The notes beneath the pieces were generated by a model, which worked only from the letters and a program-made list of their open reading frames with translations, was not told where the DNA came from and ran no database searches. From positions 56,890 through 120,889 of the forward strand of contig CANJCO010000006.1 in assembly GCA_947473045.1 (NCBI GenBank): a stretch of 64,000 nt of DNA, in the 5' to 3' direction. A program made the translations under genes and the position numbers. This document shows, one piece after another, positions 33,901 to 41,419 of the stretch. The DNA comes from Myxococcales bacterium. Its GTDB lineage: Bacteria; Myxococcota_A; Polyangia; Polyangiales; Polyangiaceae. How positions within the stretch are numbered: the stretch's first letter is position 1; each line of letters opens with the position of its first letter.

Positions 33901-34761
33901 ACTCGTCCAGTCAACGTCGTGCGGACGCTTGAGGCTCATCCATCGGTGCGCGGCGTCCTGGTGATCGGCGCGGCGGCGAGCGAGCGTGAACTCAATCGCG
34001 TCGAGCGCCAGCGCGACAGTCTTTGCGAGCTCTTCGTCGGTGAGCTCAGCGGCAGCGGCGGGCGCCATCGCGTCTGTCGCCGCTCGGGTGCGCGAGTCTT
34101 CGATCAGCGCGAGGCGCAGGCGCGTCGCCTGCAAGCGCAGCGCGTCGGTCCACGCCGCGCCTCCCGCCCGCGCGGCCTTGCGGGCCACGTCGTCGATGGC
34201 GAAGAGCGTCATCGTGCCCGCGGCGACGATGGCCTCTTCGTCGCGGGCGGGAACGTGCTCCGCGTGCGCGGCGTGAACGGCCGTCTCGGCGATGGCACGG
34301 GCGACGGCGGCGGCGTCAATGCCGAGCCCCTGCGCCGCCTCGACAAACCCCTTCCCTGCTCCCTCGCGCAGCACGCGCTTCTTCGCGAAGTCGCGCTTGA
34401 AGCGCCACAGTGGCTCGCGAGATTTCACTTCGTGCCGCAGCGCATCGGCCTCGCGCTCGACGCCGAAGAGCTTGCCTACAAACGCCCCGACGTGCGGCGC
34501 GGCGGCCAGCAGCGACTCGCTCTTCTGCTCGGCCGACATTCCCTCGCCCCTGCACGCGCGGTAGGCGTCGAACGCCGCCCACGCGTCGGGTGCGCTGGCG
34601 CGGAACCAGTCGTCGAACGCGGCGTGCAAGTCACCCAGGCGCGCGGGGCTGAAGAGGTCAGCCCACGCAAACCCGGCGACGCCGAGCGTGAGGTGATCTT
34701 CGCTGGTTCGCGAAAAGGGGCCGGGGGGCGGAGCGGTGGTTCGACGCGTCTGTGCGGTCAC
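30982..34761 (-). CDS. Large Fe-S flavoprotein: GltD/NfnB-like and PyrK/NfnA-like modules in one chain
   Basis: 1259 residues, GTG start. Residues 1-325 are helical with no recognised domain. Cys clusters follow near 331-420 (DYCLYCHNRDKDSCSKG; GCPLEEKISEMH; RICNDCMKACVFQ), as in the Fer4 part of GltD-type proteins. A two-dinucleotide oxidoreductase core comes next (VVGLGPAGYTLAHHLA near 472; VIGGGLTAIDTATELL near 650). The C-terminal third is a ferredoxin-reductase unit (KFLPGQFYRLQN; LCGGGLGNAVLFSIARAF near 1046). It ends with a PyrK-like cluster site, C-x5-C-x2-C near 1184 (CMMKEVCAQC), plus a later Cys. It probably transfers electrons between NAD(P)H and ferredoxin-like partners. It lies 25 nt behind the YggX gene. 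Confidence 0.85.
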   Translation of the reverse strand: MTAQTRRTTAPPPGPFSRTSEDHLTLGVAGFAWADLFSPARLGDLHAAFDDWFRASAPDAWAAFDAYRACRGEGMSAEQKSESLLAAAPHVGAFVGKLFGVEREADALRHEVKSREPLWRFKRDFAKKRVLREGAGKGFVEAAQGLGIDAAAVARAIAETAVHAAHAEHVPARDEEAIVAAGTMTLFAIDDVARKAARAGGAAWTDALRLQATRLRLALIEDSRTRAATDAMAPAAAAELTDEELAKTVALALDAIEFTLARRRADHQDAAHRWMSLKRPHDVDWTSLVRLRRPDEALPELITGPEQERRQRSSFELTDLRGSAREAEQEIDYCLYCHNRDKDSCSKGLRDKAPGTFKKNPLGVELKGCPLEEKISEMHTMRRDGEVIAALAIVAIDNPMVPGTGHRICNDCMKACVFQKQEPVNIPQVETRVLTEVLDLPWGLEIYGLLTRWNPLNVARPHARPYNGKNVMVVGLGPAGYTLAHHLACEGFGVVAVDGLKLEPLPASLTGGRVGGVYEAPAPIRQASSVFGALDERIILGFGGVSEYGITVRWDKNFLTLLYMTLARNPHMRLYGGVRFGGTVTMEDAWAMGIDHIAIAAGAGKPTIIDIKNNLARGIRKASDFLMGLQLSGAAKKSSIANLQVSLPAIVIGGGLTAIDTATELLAYYCVQVEKTVERFDVLCATRSAAELRAMFDDEEWSTLQEHLAHGRALLAEKALASREQREPRVQSLLDGWGGVTLVYRKSLAESPAYRLNHEEVAKSLEEGVRYVEHLAPTEAVLSPTGAVAAMKFARKDGSIVELPARTVCVAAGTSPNVIYEKEHAGSFALDKRGQYFLAHRVVRSEAGDLSVEPVSDTSQGFFTSYCEGGRTVSFYGDNHPYYAGSVVKAMASAKDGHPHVTALFPEIARLDVRDQPSREAALSRTFSGFDEALLATIVEVNRLTKTIVEVVVKAPLAARKFLPGQFYRLQNFETLAPVVSGTRLAMEGLALTGAWTDPERGLMGTIVLEMGGSSRLCAALQPGEPVVLMGPTGAPTEIGERETVMLCGGGLGNAVLFSIARAFKALGSRIIYFAGYRDGGDVFKMDDIERHTDQVVWATDTGDAVVPRRPQDAHFRGNIVQAMIAYATGELGVAPVAKLSEVGRIIAIGSDRMMAAVKEARHGALLSHLDPRHLAIASINSPMQCMMKEVCAQCLQRHVDPKTGKETMVFTCFNQDQELDAVDFAHLRARLRANSMQEKLSALWLDYLLAQQPDIIRV

Positions 34762-34786
34762 GGGGCGGTCCTCGAAATGTCTGCTG

Positions 34787-35086
34787 TCAGTGCTTGTCGT
34801 GATCGTGGTCGTGCGCCACCGGCGTGAAGGCGGTCGGAGCCAGGTCGCCGTCTTCGAAGCCGAAGTACAGGGCGCACTGTTTGAACATGAATTTCTGGCC
34901 TTCGGCCGAGGAGAGGTCGACCCGGTAGGTGTTGATGTACTTCACCGAATCGGTTCGCCAGCCCTGCCAGGCCTCGGCGCTGATTTGCTCGTAAATCAAG
35001 CGGCCCAGCTCATTTTTGTAGGGCGCGCGTGCGAGACCCGGCAGGTCTTTGTCTAGCTTCTTGCAGTGGACGATGCGGTCGCTCAT
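34787..35086 (-). CDS. Fe(II)-trafficking / oxidative-damage protection protein YggX
   Basis: 99 residues, ATG 35086 with AAGGAC upstream. Matches YggX: RIVHCKKLDKDLPGL with the family Cys (C8), PYKNELGRLIYEQIS, EAWQGWRTDSVKYINTYRVD. Family proteins protect or repair Fe-S clusters. The product is longer than the usual roughly 90 residues because of a C-terminal tail ending AHDHDHDKH, a likely metal-binding addition. It lies between the WalJ-like gene and the Fe-S flavoprotein, probably one operon. Confidence 0.9.
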   Translation of the reverse strand: MSDRIVHCKKLDKDLPGLARAPYKNELGRLIYEQISAEAWQGWRTDSVKYINTYRVDLSSAEGQKFMFKQCALYFGFEDGDLAPTAFTPVAHDHDHDKH

Positions 35087-35129
35087 GCTGATGTCCTTGG
35101 GGCCCGCGGCCCGGTTTGCGAAGGGGCTT

Positions 35130-35918
35130 TTAGCCGGGCGGACGGCCCACGTCGAGCACGCGCGACTCACCGTGCGCGAGGACCGACACGTCCACGTCCG
35201 CGCGGGCGCTCGCGACCACCCGCCGCGCCAGCTCCGGCTCGTTGTTGCCGCGCGAGAGGTGGCACAGCACCACGTTCGGGCGACCGAAGTAGCGCGTGTC
35301 AGACACCAACTCAGCCGTTTGTTCGTTCGAAAGGTGACCCGTCGGCGACGCGATTCGCCGCTTCAGCGAGGCGGGATACGGACTCGCTTCGAGCATCGCG
35401 GGGCAGTAATTGGCTTCGAGCAGCACCGTGTCACACGCGCCGAGAAATGCCGCGAGCGAGCGGCTGTGCGAGCCGAGATCCGTGGCGTAGCCGAACGTCG
35501 CCCCGGCTGCGCGAAAACGAAACGCCACCTGCGGCGCGTCGTGGGCGATGTCAACCGCTTCAACGGTCACCGAGCCGATCGTGAGCGGCGCCGACAGCGA
35601 CAGCGGCGCAACCTCAAAGCGCGTCCGCACGCGCTCTGCCGTGACGCCTTCATGCAAAAAGATTTTCGGCTGGCCGGCGTCGCGCTTCGGCAGCGAAAGC
35701 GCCTTTCCAAGCGACTCGAGCTGCGCGCAGTGATCGCCGTGCTCATGCGTAACGACCACGCCATCAACGCCGCGCGGAAACAAGTCGCTGCCGAGCGCGC
35801 GCATGCGCGTCGCCGCCGCGCGCGGTCCGATCCCGGCGTCGACCCAGACGCGCGTTGCGCCGCTTTCGACGATGAGCGCGTTGCCGCTCGATCCCGTGCC
35901 AAGCACCCACACTCGCAT
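35130..35918 (-). CDS. MBL-fold metallo-hydrolase (YycJ/WalJ-like)
   Basis: 262 residues. It begins MRVWVLGTGSSGNALIVESG, as in the YycJ/WalJ group. The metal motif is H58-x-H60-x-D62-H63 (THEHGDH), with later ligands in DIAHDAPQ, ATDLGSHS and the C-terminal LCHLSRGNNEP. It is probably a 5' exonuclease or phosphodiesterase by family. It is likely the first gene of the YggX/flavoprotein operon (43-nt gap). Confidence 0.88.
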   Translation of the reverse strand: MRVWVLGTGSSGNALIVESGATRVWVDAGIGPRAAATRMRALGSDLFPRGVDGVVVTHEHGDHCAQLESLGKALSLPKRDAGQPKIFLHEGVTAERVRTRFEVAPLSLSAPLTIGSVTVEAVDIAHDAPQVAFRFRAAGATFGYATDLGSHSRSLAAFLGACDTVLLEANYCPAMLEASPYPASLKRRIASPTGHLSNEQTAELVSDTRYFGRPNVVLCHLSRGNNEPELARRVVASARADVDVSVLAHGESRVLDVGRPPG

Positions 35919-35935
35919 CGAAGGGGCCCGCGCGC

Positions 35936-37108
35936 TCAGGGCGCGTATTTGGCGACGACAGGATCGCTCGGCATCGCCACGACATGCAGAGCGCGACCGT
36001 TGACCAGCCCGCCATCGGCGACGGCCGGCTCCGCCGGATCGCCCACCAGCACAAACGTGTAGTTTGCACCGAATCGAAAGTAGCTCGCAGCGCTACCGAG
36101 CTGGCCGGTGCTGAGCGTATAAATCAGCGGCAGCGGCAACGTCGCCAGCGGCAGCGAGGCGCCTCCATCGGCGTTCACGGTCGTCAGCGAGAGCGTCGCG
36201 TCGTCGACGTTTCCGACACTCGCAACGGCCGCCGTTTTCGGCGCGAGATCGCCAAATTTCGCGCCGATCGCGAGGGCAACCGGCGGGCCGCCGTCCGGGG
36301 CCGACGCGCTCGACAGCGCGGCCGTCACGCCCATCGGGGCGAGCGACCCTTGAACCGGCGACGACAGCTGGGCGAACTGCGCGCCGAGCTGGGCGCCCGT
36401 GGCCGTGACCTTCGTGTCGAGCTTGAAGACTTTCAACGATACGTTGCCGGTGATCGCGCTGTAGGAGCTGCCGCACAGGCTGGACGAGGCGGCGGGGTCG
36501 AGCGCCTGGGGAAGGCAGCCGGTCGCTGCGAGCAGGACGCTCTCTCCGCGATTGAAGGTGCTTGCGGCGATGGGCGCGAGCTTCAGATAGGCCGTCGAGG
36601 CCAGCGCGCCTGCGCCTCCCGAGAGCAGCGCGTCGCAGCCGGTCGGTGCCGGTCCGGCGTCGGACCTGGCGTCGGACGCGACCGCGGACGCCAGGATCAC
36701 GTACGGCACGACAACCTTCGCGGACAGGTCAACACCGAAGTCGTCGACAACCGCTGCTGCGCCGGGGGAAATTCCGGGGAACGGCTCGCTCCCCCGGACC
36801 CGGTCCGGAAGCGGAGGCAGCGGCGCGATCACGCCGTCGCTACCGTCGGATTTCGTCCCGATCGCGAAGCACACGCGCACGGCGGGCAAGTCAGGCGAGG
36901 CATGCACCACGAGCACCTTCGCAGGGGCTCCGGCGTCGGAAGGCGGTTGCGCGGCGTCGCCGGTCGGCGATGCCGTGTCGGACCTGGACGCGTCGGGAAG
37001 CACGCCGGCCGGGGTGTCGTCGCCGGTGCAGCCGGCCAAGGCGAAACCGAGCGTCGTCAGCCCGCTCGCGACAGCCACCACCACGCACTTGCGCGCCATA
37101 TCGATCAT
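35936..37108 (-). CDS. DUF4397-like lipoprotein
   Basis: 390 residues from ATG 37108 (GGAGG 5 nt upstream). Lipoprotein signal CVVVAVASGLTTLGFALAGC (lipobox LAGC), then an Asp/Pro/Ala linker. The first folded part begins AKVLVVHASPDLPAVRVCFA, matching the start of DUF4397 domains. A second similar unit ends with YFRFGANYTFVLVGD. It is a probable surface protein of unknown role. It ends 17 nt before the start of the WalJ-like gene on the same strand. Confidence 0.75.
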   Translation of the reverse strand: MIDMARKCVVVAVASGLTTLGFALAGCTGDDTPAGVLPDASRSDTASPTGDAAQPPSDAGAPAKVLVVHASPDLPAVRVCFAIGTKSDGSDGVIAPLPPLPDRVRGSEPFPGISPGAAAVVDDFGVDLSAKVVVPYVILASAVASDARSDAGPAPTGCDALLSGGAGALASTAYLKLAPIAASTFNRGESVLLAATGCLPQALDPAASSSLCGSSYSAITGNVSLKVFKLDTKVTATGAQLGAQFAQLSSPVQGSLAPMGVTAALSSASAPDGGPPVALAIGAKFGDLAPKTAAVASVGNVDDATLSLTTVNADGGASLPLATLPLPLIYTLSTGQLGSAASYFRFGANYTFVLVGDPAEPAVADGGLVNGRALHVVAMPSDPVVAKYAP

Positions 37109-37243
37109 CGAGGCCTCCGAAAGCCGCGAACGCGCGCGGGCGGCTCGACCGATAGCCCACGGCATGCGCTCGTGCACGAGGATTCACCCGGGCCAGGCGC
37201 GAGCGAAACGGAGCACTTTCCCGCGGCGACGGATTGACGTAGG

Positions 37244-37249
37244 CATAAT
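37244..37249 (+). promoter_or_regulatory. Predicted -10 box (CATAAT)
   Basis: CATAAT ends 6 nt before ATG 37256. Distance and absence of a Shine-Dalgarno sequence suggest a leaderless mRNA. Confidence 0.45.
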
Positions 37250-37255
37250 CGCGAG

Positions 37256-39262
37256 ATGTCAGCCTGTCCCAATTGCGCGACGCCGCTGCCCGACGCGGCA
37301 AAGTTTTGCGGCCAGTGCGGCTTCGTGGTGCGCCCGCCCGATGCGCGCCCTTCCAACGCCCCCGGTTACCGGCCCGCGGCCATGACGATCGTCGGCGTTC
37401 CGGGCCCGCTGGCGCAGGCTCCGGGGGGAACTACGTCGAGCCCGCCAGGCGCTCCTGCTCCGCAGGCCGCCGCGCCGGCGACGGGGTTCGCGAATTCGGC
37501 GCCGCCCGGGCCCCTCGCGCTGCCGGCCCCGCAGCGCACCGTGGCCATGGCCGCCTTCGTTCCGCCGACGGCGCCCGGCGACGGCCCCCCGCGGCAAACC
37601 GATCCGCTGGCGCCGCAACCCGACCTCGACCCGCTTCGCGGGCGCGGGTCGATGCAGCACACCATGCTCGGAATGAAAGCGCCGGTCATCGCGCCTGTCA
37701 GCGCGAGCGCTCCGCCACCCGCCGACGCCATGCGGGCACAGCTGTCCGCGAACCGCACGATGCTGGGCGTAGCAACCCCCGGAATCGCCCCACTGCACGC
37801 GAGCGAGCCGCCAGCGTACCGCTCTGCGGCGGCGACGATGCTCGGCGTGGCAGCCCCGGGGATCGCCCCGCTCAACGCGGGCTATTCGGCGCCGCCTCCG
37901 ATGTACTCCATGCCGCCCGACATCGTCCCCAGAGGGCTTTTCGCTGACCGCGCTCTGGACGCCGACCGGGCTCCGATGTACTCCATGCCGCCCGACATCG
38001 TCCCGGCGCCGCCGCCCCTCGTCGATGAGTCGCTGCCGCCGCCGCCGGTCGTAGCGCCGCGTTCGGGGCTGCCGATTGCGCTCGTCGCGGGCGTGGCCGG
38101 CGCGCTGCTGCTCGCGGGGGCCGCCATCGTGGCGGTCACGTTCCGTGTGCCTCCGCCGATGTCGGGCGCATCCAAGGTTGGCGCGGGAGGAAAGGAGCAA
38201 CTCCACCTCGTATGCGAGGGCTGCGCAGACGGCACGACCGTGAGGCTCGGCGACGCGCGCTCTGTGTTCACCGGACATCAAGCCGACATCGACGTGCCGT
38301 CCCCCCTCCGGGTCGGAGACAACGCGTTTGCGCTCACCATCGACCGGCCTTCGCTCGGGCGCGACGAGCAGGTGAAGCTCACGGTTCCCGTCGCCTATCG
38401 CATTCAGCCTGACCTCTCGAAGCTCGTCGACGTCGCGCCGTCGATACAGGTCAAAGTCGAGGCAACCGTGGGCAGCACCGTCGAGCTCGGCGGGAAGTCT
38501 GTCGCGCTGGACGCGAGCGGCAACGGGGTAGAAACGCTCAACGTCAGTGACGAGGTGAGCGGCCAGGGAGAAGCCAGGACCTTCGAAAAACGCCTCGGGT
38601 ACGTGGTCACCGGCGCGAAGGGAGAAAAGAGCGCCGGCGAAGTCGTCGCAAAGGTCGGCGTGCCGAAGCTGACGATTGACGCGCCGGGCCCCCGCGCCAC
38701 CACCCAGGACGCCACGGTCAACGTGTCGGGTCGAACGTCGAAGGGCGCGCTGGTGACGGTCAACGGCGCGCGTGCCCCGGTTTCCGACGACGGCATTTTT
38801 GCCGTGAAAGCACCCGTTCCCGCCGGAGACGCCCCGATCCTCGTCGTGCGGGCGCAGTCGGCCCCGGGCGGCGCTGAGGCTGCGCCGCGAATCGTGACGA
38901 TCCCGGTGAAGCGCGTGACGAGTCTGGAGGCCGAGGCTGCATCGCTTGAAAAGAACGCCGGCCCGGGCTGGGACGCCCTCACCCGCGACCTCTCGGGCGC
39001 GAAGGGCAAGGACATCATCGTCGAAGGGAGCGTCCTCGAATCGCGCGCGCAAAACCACTGCAGCATCTTGCTGGTCGACGACCGAAGAGGCTGCAAAAAA
39101 GGCAATTGCGTGATTCGCGTACTGTACGGCGGCGGACAGGCCGTTGCCGGCGGCGACGTGATCCGCGCCTACGGCAGCGTGCGCGGCGCCTTCGCGTCGA
39201 AAGAGGGCACCGAGGTGCCCGAGATGACGGCAGATTTTATTCTCAAAGGAAAATCGAAGTGA
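37256..39262 (+). CDS. Zinc-ribbon membrane protein with TMLG repeats
   Basis: 668 residues. An N-terminal zinc ribbon (CPNCATPLPDAAKFCGQCG, two CxxC) leads into a long Pro/Ala-rich cytoplasmic region. That region carries three copies of TMLG(M/V)-x2-P-x-IAP and a duplicated PMYSMPPDIVP. One membrane helix follows (LPIALVAGVAGALLLAGAAI near residue 280), then a periplasmic part with beta-sandwich-like segments. The C-terminus has an OB-like domain (KGKDIIVEGSVLESRAQNHC). The TMLG threonines resemble kinase-target motifs, which is inference. It overlaps the next gene by GTGA. Confidence 0.78.
   Translation: MSACPNCATPLPDAAKFCGQCGFVVRPPDARPSNAPGYRPAAMTIVGVPGPLAQAPGGTTSSPPGAPAPQAAAPATGFANSAPPGPLALPAPQRTVAMAAFVPPTAPGDGPPRQTDPLAPQPDLDPLRGRGSMQHTMLGMKAPVIAPVSASAPPPADAMRAQLSANRTMLGVATPGIAPLHASEPPAYRSAAATMLGVAAPGIAPLNAGYSAPPPMYSMPPDIVPRGLFADRALDADRAPMYSMPPDIVPAPPPLVDESLPPPPVVAPRSGLPIALVAGVAGALLLAGAAIVAVTFRVPPPMSGASKVGAGGKEQLHLVCEGCADGTTVRLGDARSVFTGHQADIDVPSPLRVGDNAFALTIDRPSLGRDEQVKLTVPVAYRIQPDLSKLVDVAPSIQVKVEATVGSTVELGGKSVALDASGNGVETLNVSDEVSGQGEARTFEKRLGYVVTGAKGEKSAGEVVAKVGVPKLTIDAPGPRATTQDATVNVSGRTSKGALVTVNGARAPVSDDGIFAVKAPVPAGDAPILVVRAQSAPGGAEAAPRIVTIPVKRVTSLEAEAASLEKNAGPGWDALTRDLSGAKGKDIIVEGSVLESRAQNHCSILLVDDRRGCKKGNCVIRVLYGGGQAVAGGDVIRAYGSVRGAFASKEGTEVPEMTADFILKGKSK
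37896..38004 (+). repeat. 34-bp direct repeat inside the zinc-ribbon gene
   Basis: Two identical 34-bp units (37896-37929 and 37971-38004) encode PMYSMPPDIVP twice, 75 bp apart and in frame. The nucleotide identity suggests a recent internal duplication. Confidence 0.85.
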
Positions 39263-40518
39263 TCGGCCGCCGCGCCGTCGCGCTCGCGGCGGCGGCGACA
39301 ACGCTGGCAGCCGGGGCGGCCACTGCGCAACGCGTCGATACGCGCAGAGCTGCCACGTTCGTGGTCGGAGCGCCCGCAGGCGCGGCGCCCATGGCTCGCG
39401 TCGATGGGCAGCGCACCGCGCGAGCGGCGGATGCCTTGCCTTCGGCGCCGTTGCGGGTCGTCTGGAAGAAGATGATCGCGCAAGGCCGGGGACTCGACGC
39501 CGCGCCACTGGTTACGGCCGGTGGCGAGATCGTAGTCGCAACGTCAGGCGGCGAAGCCGTGTGGGTTGGAGCAGACGGCGCCGAGACGAACCGACTTCAG
39601 CTTGCGACCGCCGCGCCCGGCGAGCCGGCGAGTCTGTCGGACGGAACCCTCGTGGTCGTCGGCGCGAGCGCAGAGGCCATCGGTTTCAGGCGCGACGGAG
39701 TGCGGTTTCGCACGCGACTCGGGGGCGACCGATCGCTGACCGGCAAGGTCGCGCCGCTCCCACTCGCCGACGGCGGCGTGGTCGTCGCCACCTCGACTCA
39801 ACTGTCGCTGCTCGATGCAGAGGGAGCCGTTCGCGCACGAGCGGTCGCGTCCGAACCGCTCGTCACGGCGCTGCTCGCGGCGCGCGGCCAGGTCATCGCC
39901 ATCGGCGCGACCGGCACCGTTTACGGTTGGCAGCCCGGACGCGAGCTGGTGCGCGTGGGGGCGCTCGGCGGCGAGGTCGACGGCGGCGCTGCGCTCCTCG
40001 GCGACCATACGCTGATCGCGATGGTCGATGCTCACCTCGGCTCCAGGGTCGTTTCGCTCAACCTCGACACGGCCGTGACGAGCGTGCGCGCCACCTCGCC
40101 GGGCGGCGCTTATCTCGGTCCGCCGGCGCTGTCAGGCAACCTCGTATACGGACTCGCCGCCGCCGCCGGGCGCAGCTACGTGATCGCCCTCGACGACGCC
40201 GGCCTCGAGCGCCTGCGCAGCCCGATTCCTGTCAACCCTTCGATCCCGGTGGCCTTGGCCGACGGCGGCGCCGCTGCCTTTGTGCCGCCGCACGCCGGGG
40301 TCGTCGTCGATGCTTCGGGCGCCGTCGCGTTCGCGAGTCCCGAAGGCGTCATCGGAGTCGTCGACGCGACCGGAGCCCTGTCGACGCTGCAGGAAGCCGC
40401 GCTCTGCGGGCGTCCCGGAAAAGGGATGCAGGTCGCAGGCATCGCCCCAGCTGGACCCGGCGCGTTCGTAGTCGCCTGCGGGTCCGGTCTGGTCGCACGC
40501 ATCGCGTCGCGCGACTGA
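39259..40518 (+). CDS. PQQ/WD-like beta-propeller protein
   Basis: 419 residues. GTG 39259 overlaps the previous stop (GTGA). A signal-like start (VIGRRAVALAAAATTLAAGA, ATA) is followed by repeated propeller blades (APLVTAGGEIVVATSGGEAV; APLPLADGGVVVATSTQLSL; GQVIAIGATGTVYGWQPG; SGNLVYGLAAAAGRSYVIAL). It is probably periplasmic and acts with the upstream zinc-ribbon membrane protein, whose gene it is coupled to. No catalytic residues were recognised. Confidence 0.78.
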   Translation: MIGRRAVALAAAATTLAAGAATAQRVDTRRAATFVVGAPAGAAPMARVDGQRTARAADALPSAPLRVVWKKMIAQGRGLDAAPLVTAGGEIVVATSGGEAVWVGADGAETNRLQLATAAPGEPASLSDGTLVVVGASAEAIGFRRDGVRFRTRLGGDRSLTGKVAPLPLADGGVVVATSTQLSLLDAEGAVRARAVASEPLVTALLAARGQVIAIGATGTVYGWQPGRELVRVGALGGEVDGGAALLGDHTLIAMVDAHLGSRVVSLNLDTAVTSVRATSPGGAYLGPPALSGNLVYGLAAAAGRSYVIALDDAGLERLRSPIPVNPSIPVALADGGAAAFVPPHAGVVVDASGAVAFASPEGVIGVVDATGALSTLQEAALCGRPGKGMQVAGIAPAGPGAFVVACGSGLVARIASRD

Positions 40519-40554
40519 AGCGAACACGCTATGGCGCGAACCGCAGCGCGGGCC

Positions 40555-40560
40555 TATGAT
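40555..40560 (+). promoter_or_regulatory. Predicted -10 box (TATGAT)
   Basis: TATGAT ends 7 nt before ATG 40568. It supports that start over ATG 40556 and 40559, which overlap the box. Confidence 0.45.
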
Positions 40561-40567
40561 GGCGCTC

Positions 40568-40891
40568 ATGATCACGATTACCGAGAAAGCTGCAGCCAAG
40601 GTCAAAGAGATCTCGTCTTCTGAGAGCCTCGACGGTCAGGGCCTTCGCTTGCGCGTCATCGGCGGCGGATGCGCAGGCTTCAGCTACGATCTCTACTTCG
40701 AAGACAAGATGACCGAGGAAGACGAGCAGTACGAGTCGCACGGCGTAAAGCTGTACGTCGACCCGCACAGCCACCTCTATCTCGAAGAGACCGAGATCGA
40801 CTACGTCGAGGGCGCGCACGGCGCAGGGTTCAAGTTCAACAACCCGAACGTCAAGAGCACCTGCGGCTGCGGTTCGTCGTTCTCCGCCTGA
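40568..40891 (+). CDS. A-type Fe-S cluster carrier (IscA/ErpA/HesB family)
   Basis: 107 residues from ATG 40568. The three cluster-binding cysteines fall at C35 (GGGCAGFSY), C99 and C101 (STCGCGSSF), the same positions as in E. coli IscA, which supports this start. Upstream ATGs at 40556 and 40559 would add four or three residues. It delivers Fe-S clusters to apoproteins. IscA and ErpA cannot be told apart from sequence alone. The next gene encodes a [2Fe-2S] protein. Confidence 0.92.
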   Translation: MITITEKAAAKVKEISSSESLDGQGLRLRVIGGGCAGFSYDLYFEDKMTEEDEQYESHGVKLYVDPHSHLYLEETEIDYVEGAHGAGFKFNNPNVKSTCGCGSSFSA

Positions 40892-40931
40892 ATTTCGCCC
40901 GACGGGCATCGCGCATCACAAAGGGCCTCGC

Positions 40932-41375
40932 TTGCGTCGCTTTTTCGTCAACGATGCGCTGCACGAAGCGCCCGACGATAACGAAAACCTCCTCGAGGTC
41001 ATGCGGCGCAGTCTCGGACTGCGGGCTGCGGCCAGAGGCTGCAACGACGGCACGTGCGGCTCGTGCCGCGTCCTCATCGACGGCGAGGTTGTTCACGCCT
41101 GCTCACGCACCACCGGATCGATCGCCGAGCACGCGCGGGTCGTGAGTTACGAGCACATCGCGCAGCGCGAGCCGGTCGTGGCGGCGCTTTCGTTTTTCGA
41201 CCGCGAACGGTCGACGCGGTGCAAGCTCTGCGTGGCGGGCCTGGGCGTCACCGCGTGCGCATTGGCATCCGCCCGCGCGGCGGGTGTGACCATGTCGACC
41301 GACGCCGCGGTGGGCACGGCCGCGTGCATGTGCACCGGTCGCGGCTCGTGGCGCCGCGCGCTCGCGGTGGTGTAG
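40932..41375 (+). CDS. Orphan double-[2Fe-2S] protein of the xanthine dehydrogenase small-subunit type
   Basis: 147 residues, TTG start. The plant-ferredoxin-type cluster uses C37, C42, C45 and C57 (GCNDGTCGSCRVLIDG, HAC). The second helical domain has C97-x2-C100 and C132-x-C134 (RCKLCVAGLGVTAC; ACMCTGRGSWRRAL), as in the small subunits of molybdenum hydroxylases. No molybdopterin subunit or CoxL/XdhB gene is adjacent, so it may serve another redox partner. Genes for Fe-S assembly are immediately upstream. Confidence 0.85.
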   Translation: MRRFFVNDALHEAPDDNENLLEVMRRSLGLRAAARGCNDGTCGSCRVLIDGEVVHACSRTTGSIAEHARVVSYEHIAQREPVVAALSFFDRERSTRCKLCVAGLGVTACALASARAAGVTMSTDAAVGTAACMCTGRGSWRRALAVV

Positions 41376-41382
41376 CAACGAC

Positions 41383-41415
41383 AAAAAGCAACCGCCCGCG
41401 ATTGCTCGCAGGCGG
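41383..41415 (-). terminator. Intrinsic terminator of RNase P RNA
   Basis: On the minus strand CCGCC-t-GCGA-GCAA-TCGC-g-GGCGG forms a stem closed by a GNRA-type GCAA tetraloop, followed by TTGCTTTTTG. Confidence 0.85.
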
Positions 41416-41419
41416 CTGG

